Positions 39,001 to 47,138 of a stretch of 64,000 nt of DNA are shown piece by piece. The stretch spans positions 372,001-436,000 of the forward strand of contig CP060764.1 in NCBI GenBank assembly GCA_023205875.1. The letters run 5' to 3'. Numbering within the stretch: position 1 is the first letter of the stretch; the number at the start of each line of letters is the position of its first letter. The stretch is from Chloropicon primus (lineage: Eukaryota > Chlorophyta > Chloropicophyceae > Chloropicales > Chloropicaceae). The position numbers were made by a program, and so were the translations under genes. The notes beneath the pieces are model-generated. The model was not told the DNA's origin. It made no database searches and saw only the letters and a program-made list of their open reading frames with translations.

Positions 39001-40165
39001 CCTCGCTCCTCGTGGGCGGCGCCTCGCTGTTGCACATCTCCGGCAGAGCGGGACGACTCATGGCGCGGACCACGTCTTCGTCTTCACCACGCCTGCTCCT
39101 GGCCAGAGCCTCTTGAATGACCGGCAAAAGCTCCGGGGACAAACCATAAATTTTCTGGCAGACCGTCCGCAGGATGTACACGTCCAGGTTGCCGCCTGGT
39201 GTGACCTCTCTGCCCAGTCCGAACACGGCTTCCCAGGACCCCCTCCCGGAGAACCTTTCGAGGTACGCAAACGTCAGAGGCGCGATCTCAGCGAAGGGTG
39301 ACCCCAACTTTGCAAGGCCGCTCTCCGTCAGGTTGTAGACTGTCCACAGTTTCGAGACAAGGCGGCAATCCAACAGACCCGGTTCGTCGCCGCACAAGTA
39401 ATCGCTCAGCGACAGGGCCTCCTCCCAACGACCAAGACCCTCCCTCACAATCCCTTGCAAGGCAGCCACCCCTTTGCTGACATCACCCTCGTCCGGATCA
39501 ACGCCGTGCGTTTGCAGGAGGAAGGAGCGCATCCCGTTCGGCTTGGCAGGAGCCAAGGACAAGGCGAATGCCGCCATCAACACGTCCAACCCGTCTTTGC
39601 TCGCGCCTGCCATGGTTGGCGGCCTCGCACTTGCCAGGGAGCCCACGAGGGCTGACTTGACGACGAGCGTGTCGATTATGTTGTCGGTGCCGTCCAGCCA
39701 CTCCTGGGACTGTGCCAGCCTGAGGCCCGGGGTCTCCATCTTTGCATTCACCTTTTTGTGCCACTCGGGCTTGTCCACCAGGTCTGCACGGTAGCACCGG
39801 TACGCCTCGCCCGCTTCGGACAGGAGCAGGGCCACCGAAGCCGAGAAGCAGCACTCGTGCAGCATCGCAGATCGAGGGAACTCGGGTCCGTCCAGGACCG
39901 CGTCGCCGTAGCTCGCCCTGCCGCACCCCACGAGAAGCTCAATCTCCTCGCTCCTCGTGGGCGGCGCCTCGCTGTTGCACATCTCCGGCAGAGCGGGACG
40001 ACTCATGGCGCGGACCACGTCTTCGTCTTCAACCAACGCCAACTCTCTCCTCTCCTCTTCCTCTTCCTCTCTCTCTCTCTCTCCTCTGGCTGAAATCGAG
40101 AGAGAGAGAATAACGGGCGAGCAGGCGTTACGGCGATTGGGTTGTTGAGAGGATAAGAATAGCAT
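36068..40165 (-). CDS. Three DHAR/CLIC/GST-like modules fused to an inward-rectifier K+ channel
   Basis: A 1365-residue uninterrupted frame. Residues about 46-990 are three near-identical 315-residue modules. Each has a thioredoxin-like half with a motif aligned to the DHAR/CLIC GDCPFSQRV site (PECSFSASV; HECCFSASV in copy 1; Cys105, 420, 735), YRCYRADLADKPEWHKKVNA, and an all-helical half with LSDYLCGDEPGLLDCRLVSK, typical of GST-C/DHAR. Residues about 1040-1365 form a Kir/KirBac-type channel: slide helix, TM1 (CLLAMIMYGLPIVVVALI), pore helix, filter SMGYGTVFP (about 1138-1146), TM2 (LSGILINVFVFAAVLAKF), KADVVFSDKI, RDGVRHLCLRVGNLR and THRIDEESPLF of the cytoplasmic immunoglobulin-like domain. 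The ATG at 40165 is the first; the ATG at 40006 starts module 1 proper. No similar architecture is known to me. Redox or glutathione gating is inference. Confidence 0.85.
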   Translation of the reverse strand: MLFLSSQQPNRRNACSPVILSLSISARGEREREEEEEERRELALVEDEDVVRAMSRPALPEMCNSEAPPTRSEEIELLVGCGRASYGDAVLDGPEFPRSAMLHECCFSASVALLLSEAGEAYRCYRADLVDKPEWHKKVNAKMETPGLRLAQSQEWLDGTDNIIDTLVVKSALVGSLASARPPTMAGASKDGLDVLMAAFALSLAPAKPNGMRSFLLQTHGVDPDEGDVSKGVAALQGIVREGLGRWEEALSLSDYLCGDEPGLLDCRLVSKLWTVYNLTESGLAKLGSPFAEIAPLTFAYLERFSGRGSWEAVFGLGREVTPGGNLDVYILRTVCQKIYGLSPELLPVIQEALARSRRGEDEDVVRAMSRPALPEMCNSEAPPTRSEEIELLVGCGRASYGDAVLDGPEFPRSAMLPECSFSASVALLLSEAGEAYRCYRADLADKPEWHKKVNAKMETPGLRLAQSQEWLDGTDNIIDTLVVKSALVGSLASARPPTMAGASKDGLDVQMAAFALLMAPAKPNGMRSFLLQKHGVDPDEGDVSKGVAALQGIVREGLGRWEEALSLSDYLCGDEPGLLDCRLVSKLWTVYNLTESGLAKLGSPFAEIAPLTFAYLERFSGRGSWEAVFGLGREVTPGGNLDVYILRTVCQKIYGLSPELLPVIQEALARSRRGEDEDVVRAMSRPALPEMCNSEAPPTRSEEIELLVGCGRASYGDAVLDGPEFPRSAMLPECSFSASVALLLSEAGEAYRCYRADLADKPEWHKKVNAKMETPGLRLAQSQEWLDGTDSIIDTLVVKSALVGSLASARPPTMAGASKDGLDVQMAAFALLMAPAKPNGMRSFLLQKHGVDPDEGDVSKGVAALQGIVREGLGRWEEALSLSDYLCGDEPGLLDCRLVSKLWTVYNLTESGLAKLGSPFAEIAPLTFAYLERFSGRGSWEAVFGLGREVTPGGNLDVYILRTVCQKIYGLSPELLPVIQEALAKAREKSSRNHQNGAELPCGSSVDDDGLAKGSNWEIAKGIPPILSALQSQRGKKEKVRGLIKRAGSISTSRPATTSSRLLRFTPSTLYFLILEKSWWFCCLLAMIMYGLPIVVVALISIPLRFDNDTEEAEIFYNGDPPPQVIMAFRFAAANVISMGYGTVFPTSNVGYLIATLSQLSGILINVFVFAAVLAKFQSPKADVVFSDKICLFTRDGVRHLCLRVGNLRCHTLYNPSLRLFVLKEQETSEGEDFVKIVELPVALPGTISGFYNITHRIDEESPLFSLSPEDMKNPDNVMAFQVIVTALDPVYQAEVCAKCSYNSASQLELSKRFADMMVLRDGRSTIDFAKFDELQDVMRSPSSSSLYSQRSYSSRKAQTTLCL
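37211..40030 (-). repeat. Tandem in-frame repeat, 945-bp unit, nearly three copies
   Basis: Copies 37211-38155, 38156-39100 and 39101-40030 align without gaps at an exact 945-bp offset. The first two genomic copies differ at only a few positions (for example 37797 versus 38742 and the AAGAAG/GAGAAG difference near 38041/38986); the third differs at somewhat more, including two clusters near 39510 and 39555-39580. The unit length is a multiple of three and no intron interrupts it. Confidence 0.95.
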
Positions 40166-40227
40166 CGCGAGACGTTCGCAAGTACGCGTGTACCAGGCGT
40201 CGCCAACTGCGAGAGAAGGCCTAGACG
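40166..40227. promoter_or_regulatory. Compact head-to-head promoter, K+ channel fusion / pyruvate decarboxylase
   Basis: Only 62 bases separate the ATG of the channel fusion (minus) from that of pyruvate decarboxylase (plus); about 220 bases if the channel starts at 40006. Either way the two genes must share regulatory DNA. No specific site identified. Confidence 0.5.
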
Positions 40228-42190
40228 ATGGCGGATAAGGCTCCGCTTCCCTCGAATATTGGTACCTACCTTGGTGAGTTTGCTTTTTTGACCTAGATGA
40301 GCTTGAAACCCTCGTCCTCCCTCTCTCTCTTGTGCCACGGCTCGAATGGTGTTGGGACTAACGGCGGGGTGTCTGTGCCTGGTTGAACGTTTCTCGCCCT
40401 CCTTTGCTTTTGTCAGGGCGCCGGTTTGTTGAGTTTGGTGTGGAGGTAAGTGCTTTTGAGCAAGAAAACGACGCCTGCCCCCCCCCAGCGCATGGCCGTA
40501 GGATGCCCTCTTGTTCTTGTTCTGACCTGCTGACTTCTTGGTCTAGGACTTTTTCTGCGTGCCAGGGGATTACAACTTGGTCCTCTTGGACCAGCTTTTG
40601 GTTGTTCCTGGACTCAGGATGATCAATTGCTGCAACGAGTTGAACGCCGGCTATGCGGCCGACGGCTACGCCAGAGTGAAAGGCGTCGGCGTACTGGTTG
40701 TCACGTTCACAGTGGGCGGCCTCTCGGCGATCAATGCGGTGGCTGGGGCGTACTCTGACAACCTCCCGCTCGTCGTGATCAGCGGGGGTCCGAACTCGAA
40801 CGACTTTGGGACGGAGAGGGTGCTCCACCACACCATCGGCCACCCTAATTTTCGCCAAACCTTGGAGTGCTACAAGCAGGTGACCTGCCACCAAGCGGTG
40901 ATCAAGAGCATGGAGAATGCTGCTCAGAAGATCGACGAGAGCCTTGAAATGGCTTTGAAGTGCAAGAAACCCGTGTACATCGAAGTGGCGTGCAACCTCA
41001 GCGGCGTCGAGCACGGATCCTTGCTCGGCCCTCGCCCGCTCATCTTCCCCACGGAGCTCAGCAACGAGTCTGAGCTGCACGCTTGCGTCGATGACATCCT
41101 GGGAGTTCTCAGCGCCGCGGTCAAGCCCGTGCTCGTGTCTGGTTGCAGGATCAGGAAGCACGACGCCAAGGAAGCGCTGAAACTTCTCGCGGATGCCTGC
41201 GGCTATGCTTTTGCCAGCATGCCGAACGGCAAGGGCATGATTGACGAGGATCACCCGAATTACATCGGGACGTACTGGGGCCAAGTGAGTGACCCCTACG
41301 TCTGCGAGACGGTCGAATCCGCGGATTTTTACCTTTTTATCGGTCCCGTTTTCAATGACTACACGACAACAGGATATTCGACGCTCGTGAAGGAGGAGAA
41401 GATGATCATGATCAGGGGGAGGGAGGTCTCGATCTGTGGAAGGAAGAGGTACCACGGGGTGAGGATGGCAGATGTGCTCGAGCTGCTGTCCAGAAAGGTG
41501 AAGAAGAACGACGCCAGCATGAAGAACTTCGAGCGGATGTTTGTCCCTCCTGGGAATCCTCCGGCCCTGGGAAAAGGGGAGAAGCTCCAGACCAACGTGC
41601 TGATGCACCACATCCAGGCTCTGGTGACGGAAGGGAACTTCGCCCTGTGCGTGGAAACTGGAGACAGCTGGTTCAATGGGCAGAAGCTGAGGCTGCCAAA
41701 GGGGACCCCATACGAGTTCCAAATGCAGTACGGCTCCATCGGGTGGAGCGTCGGCGCAACGCTGGGGATGAGCACAGCTCTCAAGGATGAGAGGAGGGTC
41801 CTCGCCCTCATTGGAGACGGCAGCTTTCAAATGACGGCGCAGGACGTGTCGTCCATGGTCAGGTTCGGGGCGAACCCTCTGATCATACTCATCAATAACG
41901 ATGGGTACACGATCGAGGTGGAGATCCACGACGGGCCCTACAACAACATCTTGCAGTGGGATTACTGCAAGATGGTAGACGCGGTCTCAAACGGCCAGAC
42001 AGCCTTCACCTACAAGGTCACCACCGAGACGGAGGCGGAAGAGGCTCTCAGACTGGCTTGTTCCAAGGAGAGGAGCAAACACCTCAACTTCATCGAGTGC
42101 ATGATCGACAGAGATGACTGCTCCAAGGAGCTTCTCGAGTGGGGAAGCCGAGTTGCAGCGGCAAACGGCCGACCTCCTAGCATGTCATAA
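40228..42190 (+). CDS. PDC: Pyruvate decarboxylase, 3 exons
   Basis: Exons 40228-40273, 40417-40445 (29 bp micro-exon), 40547-42190; all GT-AG and in frame, 572 residues. ThDP-enzyme features: N-terminal FCVPGDYNLVLLDQLL, the catalytic Glu in NELNAGYAADGYAR, GGPNSNDFGT and HHTIGH with the paired His, YGSIGWSVGATLGM, and the ThDP/Mg motif GDGSFQMTAQDVSS to NNDGYTIEVEIHDGPYN. It decarboxylates pyruvate to acetaldehyde in the cytosol, the committed step to ethanol under hypoxia. The lack of a presequence fits a cytosolic enzyme. Confidence 0.96.
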
Positions 42191-42532
42191 AAAGAAAGGA
42201 CGAACAAGTTTCTCCTCCATTTTTCATTCTATTTTCTTCATTTTCTAAAAGAAAGGACCCCTTCTTCTTCAATTACGTCTTGGACTCCACCTTCTCTTCT
42301 CCGAGACGAAGACGGAATCATCACGGATGCCCTATAGCCAGTAACAATCCAGTAGCAATCCAGTAGCAACACCTCCTCCTCCCTTCCCTCCTCCTCCTCC
42401 TCCTCCCTCCTCTCCTCACAAGCTCACAAGGGATTAGCACACATTGTCCTTGGGATGAGACTCGAGCTCGAGTCTCAAAGAAGAGAAGGGAAGGGAAGGG
42501 GAGAGAGAGAGAGAGAGAGAAGCGTCGCGTCG

Positions 42533-42571
<39 letters not shown>
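42191..42571. other. Intergenic region with GA microsatellite leader
   Basis: CTCCTC-rich stretch (42366-42417), then (GA)n blocks at about 42501-42520 and 42535-42570 that run to one base before the next ATG and are therefore in the 5' UTR. Confidence 0.6.
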
Positions 42572-42573
<2 letters not shown>

Positions 42574-43219
42574 GTACAAGGCAAGCGTTGTGGTGGCCAC
42601 TATGGCCGTGCTGATGGTCGCTGGAGCGAGCGCTCACAAGGTCGACTTGAACTTTTTGAACAACATCGAGGTGAACATCCCCGTGGAGTTTGACAACGGA
42701 AACACCTACAACTTGGCTGGCAAGGCGGAGAAGCTCTTGGACAAGGCCTTGGACGTGGCCGAGAACTACGTGGAGCACTTGCTCGAGGGAATGAACCACG
42801 AGGAGGTTGTGGAGCCCACCGAGGAGCGCCCAGGACCATTCTGCAGAAAGGCCGTCGCCGCTTGCAAGGAAGATGCCAAGCAGTGCTTTGGAGCCTTGAA
42901 GAGGTGCCCACACATCAAGAGGTGCGCTGCCGAGAAGAAGAAGTGCTGGTCCGCCATCAAGGAGTGCAAGGAGGACAAGGACAGAAAGGAGTGCAGGGAG
43001 GCCAAGGAGACCTGCGTTGACGCCAAGGAGACCTGCACCAGGGTCATCAAGGGCTGCAAGGAGTGCTGGAGGCCATGCGGTGCCGCCAAGGCCAAGTGCG
43101 CTGCTGCCAAGCACATCTGCCACAAGAAGGGCTTGCTCGAGCACTTGAAGGATTTGATCCCTGAGGGACCTCTCCCAAGAAGAGCCGGAAACCCATTGAT
43201 CCTTCCAAACAACGCCTAA
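42572..43219 (+). CDS. Secreted cysteine-rich helical protein of unknown function
   Basis: 215 residues with a clear signal peptide (MYKASVVVATMAVLMVAGAS, likely cleaved after ASA). A mature acidic/amphipathic segment (about 22-85) is followed by a Lys-rich domain (about 90-185) with 15 Cys. Ten of the fourteen intervals are exactly six residues (C-x6-C), the others being 5, 8, 2 and 3, so the Cys fall almost on one helical face per heptad (e.g. CREAKETCVDAKETC). The C-terminus is Pro-rich. Codon choice is as biased as in the carrier and VDAC genes, suggesting strong expression. I do not recognise a family. The odd Cys number leaves one thiol for an intermolecular bond. An extracellular-matrix or wall role is possible. 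Confidence 0.85.
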
Positions 43220-43606
43220 ATATATTTATTATCCTTTGTCATCCTCATCATCGTCGACGACGCCCGACACGAGACCGCCGAGTATGCTGCAAAGCAAGTG
43301 GCGGGTCCATTCATTTCCCGATCCATCGAAAGTTTGAGACCCAAGCCTTTCCTTGGATCGTGGTCTCTCTTCTCCCATTCATCCATCCCTCCATCCTCCT
43401 CCTGGTTCGGCAGGAGTCCCCTGCTGCTGCTGCAGGATCTCCTCGCGCGAAACCCTGAAGGAGAGGAGGAGTTGACAACGCGAGTGAGAGTAACGCTCGG
43501 GTTCGTCGACGCAACAAGGGGGAGGGAAGGTGTTTATCAATGAACTTTGTGCAAGGACTGGTGATTGAGAAATAATTTAGGATCTACCTAAACATAAACC
43601 CATTGA
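43220..43606. other. Intergenic region, nothing recognised
   Basis: Contains the AT-rich 3' end of the Cys-rich gene and the 3' end of the zinc-ribbon gene; a short open frame at 43298-43543 has no protein character. Confidence 0.4.
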
Positions 43607-44161
43607 CTACTTGGTTACTACAATGTATCTCTCCGGCTCGACGCCGTCGCTTTGACTGGTGAATCCGCGTCTCTTGCACTCGGCATGCACGGCGGCACGC
43701 CTCACACTTGTCATCGGCGGCAACGTCAACGTGGCGGCGCTTGACTGTTCGAACTCGTCCAACCGATCAATCGTCGCTCGGCCGATCCGTTTCATAGCGC
43801 GTCGACTGAGCTCTTTGCGCGGCGGTTTGATCCAATTGAGAGACACATCGACCTCAACGGTGTTCCGTCTGCCGCACGCGTTGCATTCTTCCTTTTCAGC
43901 AAGCATCGTGCCGCGATTGTTGTTCCCGTCACTGGTAAAGACCATGTAGTATGGGCACTCCAGCGAGCACCATCCTTCAGTTTCGGCGGGGATTTCCATC
44001 GCCGCGCCGCAATGGCAGCATGCCCAGTGCACATCGTCCCAATGAGCTATCACAGCGACCTGCTTGCCGCAATCGCACAGTCGGTCAACATCATCAAGAT
44101 CATCAAGATCGTCCAGATCGTCAACATCGTCAACGTCGTCGGGGGTGCGTTTTTGAGACAT
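43607..44161 (-). CDS. Hypothetical Cys-rich zinc-ribbon-like protein with acidic repeat
   Basis: 184 residues from the ATG at 44161. The N-terminus has an acidic repeat (DDVDDVDDLDDLDDLDDVD), then clustered Cys pairs, LCDCGKQVAV, WACCHCGAAM, WCSLECPYY and ECNACGRRN, that could bind two zinc ions. The rest is basic and ends in EPERYIVVTK. I do not recognise the family. Codon use differs from neighbouring genes: CGC/CGG/CGT for Arg, GAA for Glu, AAA for Lys and CCG for Pro are frequent, whereas flanking genes prefer AGG/AGA, GAG and AAG. That suggests a foreign or recently acquired gene, or weak expression. Confidence 0.65.
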   Translation of the reverse strand: MSQKRTPDDVDDVDDLDDLDDLDDVDRLCDCGKQVAVIAHWDDVHWACCHCGAAMEIPAETEGWCSLECPYYMVFTSDGNNNRGTMLAEKEECNACGRRNTVEVDVSLNWIKPPRKELSRRAMKRIGRATIDRLDEFEQSSAATLTLPPMTSVRRAAVHAECKRRGFTSQSDGVEPERYIVVTK

Positions 44162-44509
44162 GTCCACCGACCCGGACCTCAGGTATCGCGCCTTCGCTTG
44201 TTCGCTAGCTTGTTCGTTCCTCGACTGGTGCGAAAGAGGGAGGCGTGACGACTTCTTCCTTGCCCAAACAGAGGGGACTCGAAGGCCGCGACGAGGGCGA
44301 GCGTTGGGACAGGGCGGGAGGGAGGGACAGAGAGAGGCGCAAACACCAGGTCTTCGTCTCTTCGTCCTTGACTTCTCGCTCGCTCGAAAGAAACGACCGA
44401 CGACGACGCTCTTGTGAGGAGGTTGAAGTTTAGGTTTAGGTTTTAGGCGTTACGACTGGGAGAGCAAGAAGAAGAAGAAAATGGGATTTTCATACAATAT
44501 TATCCAATC
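44162..44509. other. Intergenic region, nothing recognised
   Basis: Upstream of the zinc-ribbon gene and downstream of the vWA gene (both minus). A GTTTAGGTTTAGGTTTTAGG run at 44428-44447 resembles plant/algal telomere-type repeats but is only about three units long. Confidence 0.4.
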
Positions 44510-46469
44510 TTATGATCCAAAGAGGTCTTTCAGGTTGTCTATGGATACCTGGCCACCGGGTGCGGGCTTAGTGGGCTCACCTGCGGGCACCCCCTCCTCG
44601 CGGGGAGGGGGATGCTCCTCGGCGGCCTCGGCACCGGGGATGAAAAATTTTCTGTTGTGCTCCGGGGACGGTGGGCGGGCAGGGGCAGCGGCGGCTTCCA
44701 CCTCCTTCGAACCGCTCGACGCCCCCTCTGCCACTGCCTTGGACCTCCCTTTCTTCTTGGCACGCCTGCCGAGAAATCCCTTTTTGATTCCGGGGCCCAA
44801 GGAAGTCGGCTGAGCCTCCAGCACGCTCTTCCTTTCGGTGGCGAGCCGCTGCGGTTTGTGAGTAAGGTGGCCTCCCCTTTCTCCAGCAGAGGCTGGCTTG
44901 GTTGCCTGCCCACTCACGAGGCCCAGGGCGCCCTTGAGGATTTCAAAGGTAGCCAGCTGGCTGTCAGTCATGGTGGACTCCACGGTAGGAGGATTTTCGA
45001 AGACTTTGATGAGCTTGTTGATCTCCTTCTCCCCAACTTGGCTCGCCTCGCGCGTGTAAAAGCAGTGCATGGGCGTCTTCTTCCCCTGCAAAGTCTTTCG
45101 AACCAGAGCAAAGCTGCGGCCAGAGGGATCCCCGGGGAGCTTGGAGATTCCAATGCTCGCACGGGTCCTGTCATGAGGCATTCGCAAGAGGAGCTCCTCA
45201 AGAGGATCTCCTTCCTTTCTCCAGGTGAGCGTGCAACTTGAATCGGGCTGGAGCCAAAACTCTAGCCGGCCAACATTTCGGCTCGGCGAAAGCTTCATCG
45301 TTCCCTGGAGATTGCCTGCGCTCTTGCCAAAAGATTTCAAGAGCTTGCCCACGCGTACTCGGCAGACGGGCGTCAAAAAGTGCGTGAAAATTTTGGTTAC
45401 GTCCTGGAGGGGCAGTGCGGTCTTTAGGCCTGGGGAGCTGAGCGAAAAGTCAAGCATGCCGCGCTCAATGTTATCGCCGAGCTTTGCTTGGCGCCCACAG
45501 TCCCCGTGGGGCCTCAAGCCGGCTGCAGCAATCTGATTGTCGTCGCCCTCTGGGAGGACCACCGGAGGTTCCGGGCTGCTCCGCCGCGACTTGTCGATGG
45601 GAAAAGAGGCGTAATAACTGCTGAGAGTGGTTCTGATGGAGGTCATCCTCTTCGCGTGCGTCTCTACCTTTGACGCTTCCAGCGCTTCCAGCAGAATTCC
45701 TACAAGCAGGCGAAAGGTCAGATCACCCCAATCCAACCAACGCAATTCGTCGCACAAACTCACCTGGTGGCTTGCGACCGTACGCCTCCTCCCACTTGCT
45801 CGCAAAGCCAAAGAGGAGATTCTGCGAGAGCAGGCTGTTTCTAACCAAAGCTCCAAAAAAGTCAGCTGAAGGACACCTCGCGTCCGCGTCCCATGTGGGA
45901 GGAATCACGAGGAGCGTACTACACTTCTCACAAGCAAAGGGGTACAAGCAGCTTCCTTCGTCCTCGCCCTTGCATCGGCAGACGTCGTGAAGGTCTGACA
46001 GCGAGCTGATCGTCATGCTCTCTCCAAAGGCGATGATGGAGACCTCCCCACAGGCCTTTCTCAGCTCCTTGGCGGAATCCCAAAATGTCGACGCTCGCTG
46101 ACTGCTGTCGCCGATGTCGCCGCAGAGGAACAAGTACACTCGGCTCTTCATCCTGTTCATCTTCATGACCAGGAGGAGCCTCTTTATCATCCTGTCCAGG
46201 AGGTTCGAGTCCTTCCCACCTCTCTGGGGACTGAAGCTCTCGTCCAGTCCCGCCAGCTGGCTCTTCCAGTCCCTCGCAGGCGTGATGAGCCACTCCTCCC
46301 CCGCTTCCAAGCCCACCACGTCGGGCTCCAAGTCCAACGCTATCAGCCGGGCCGCTTGAACCTGAGCGCACCACCTCGTCATGCTGCGCGCCTGGCAGTA
46401 CACGTCCTCGTTCAAAGCATACGGAGACGCATCGAAAAGGAAGTACGCCGCCAAAGCGTTCTCAGACAT
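44510..46469 (-). CDS. vWA-like domain protein of unknown function, 2 exons
   Basis: Minus-strand exons 46469-45764 and 45699-44510 join in phase 1 to 631 residues; the intron is only 64 bp. The N-terminal ~230 residues have alternating hydrophobic strands (AAYFLFDASPYAL, SRVYLFLCGDIGD, CGEVSIIAFGES) as in a von Willebrand A fold, with DASPY where a MIDAS DxSxS would be. Four Cys in the CRCKGEDEGSCLYPFACEKC stretch could bind zinc. The middle part (about 330-480) looks beta-rich, and the last 130 residues are low-complexity, Lys/Pro/Glu-rich, ending in VSIDNLKDLFGS. Nuclear vWA scaffolds (Integrator, TFIIH, Ku or Treslin type) are worth comparing, but no motif decides. Confidence 0.7.
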
Positions 46470-47138
46470 CGCCGCTGCTTCCTCCTCCTTCTCCACTGCA
46501 AACAAACTGCGACCTCGTCCTCCGCTGCTTCCTCCTCTTCTCCACTGCAAACAAACTGCGGTCGCAGTGCAACAAACTGCGGAACTCCTCTTCTCTCTCT
46601 CTCTCTCCACCTCAACCTCAACGCCACGACGTCCTCGTCCTCCGCTCCTCCATCCAAGTGAGTGAAAGTAACGCTCACTCCCTCCTCCCGTCCTCCGCTC
46701 TCGCTCGCTCTCTTGTGTTCTGCTGCTGCTGCTTCGCACTCTCTCCATCGAGGCGCGCGACGAAGGAGGGAAGGGAGGGGAATTGGAGGAGGAAGGGAGG
46801 TCAGGGGGTGGAGAAGGGGCCAAGGAGGGGTCAAGGATCGGATTCCTCAGGTTCTTCTCTTTCGTATGACACCTCACACGAAAGGAATGGTGAACGGAAC
46901 AAGATTTTGAGTGGTTTGGCGTTTGCTTCGAGAGGAGGGGAGAGGTTTGGACGAGGTTAGGACGAGGTTAGGGCCGCGCGGCGCCGGGGTCACGGGAGTT
47001 ATTGGGTGCTGAGGGGAAGTATCGTTCCTCTGGCTTTCGAACGCGCCGGACCTTGAAGGAATCGGCGCCCTGGCGAGGAACTGAGAGGACTGAAGCACTT
47101 GGTTTGAGTTGGTTTTTTGACGGAAGTGAAAGGCTACG
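46470..47138. other. Divergent intergenic region with short direct repeats
   Basis: Promoter region shared by the vWA gene (minus) and ALG1 (plus). Apart from the direct repeat at 46472-46581 and CT-rich tracts, no gene is seen. Confidence 0.5.
46472..46581. repeat. 40-bp direct repeat, two copies plus a fragment
   Basis: Copies at 46472-46511 and 46522-46560 share CCGCTGCTTCCTCCT, then TTCTCCACTGCAAACAAACT and GCG, with one 1-base length difference; a third partial copy (GTGCAACAAACTGCG) ends at 46581. They lie just upstream of the vWA gene start. Confidence 0.85.

Noticed and set aside
37211-40030. Regular repeats considered as a CRISPR array or satellite
   Set aside because: The unit is 945 bp, multiple of three, fully coding and without spacers.
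40358-41929. 523-codon open frame antisense to pyruvate decarboxylase
   Set aside because: No recognisable motif; it mirrors the PDC codons. It would also run through PDC introns.
44428-44447. GTTTAGG-type run considered as a telomere or interstitial telomere
   Set aside because: Only about three imperfect units, in a normal gene-rich setting.
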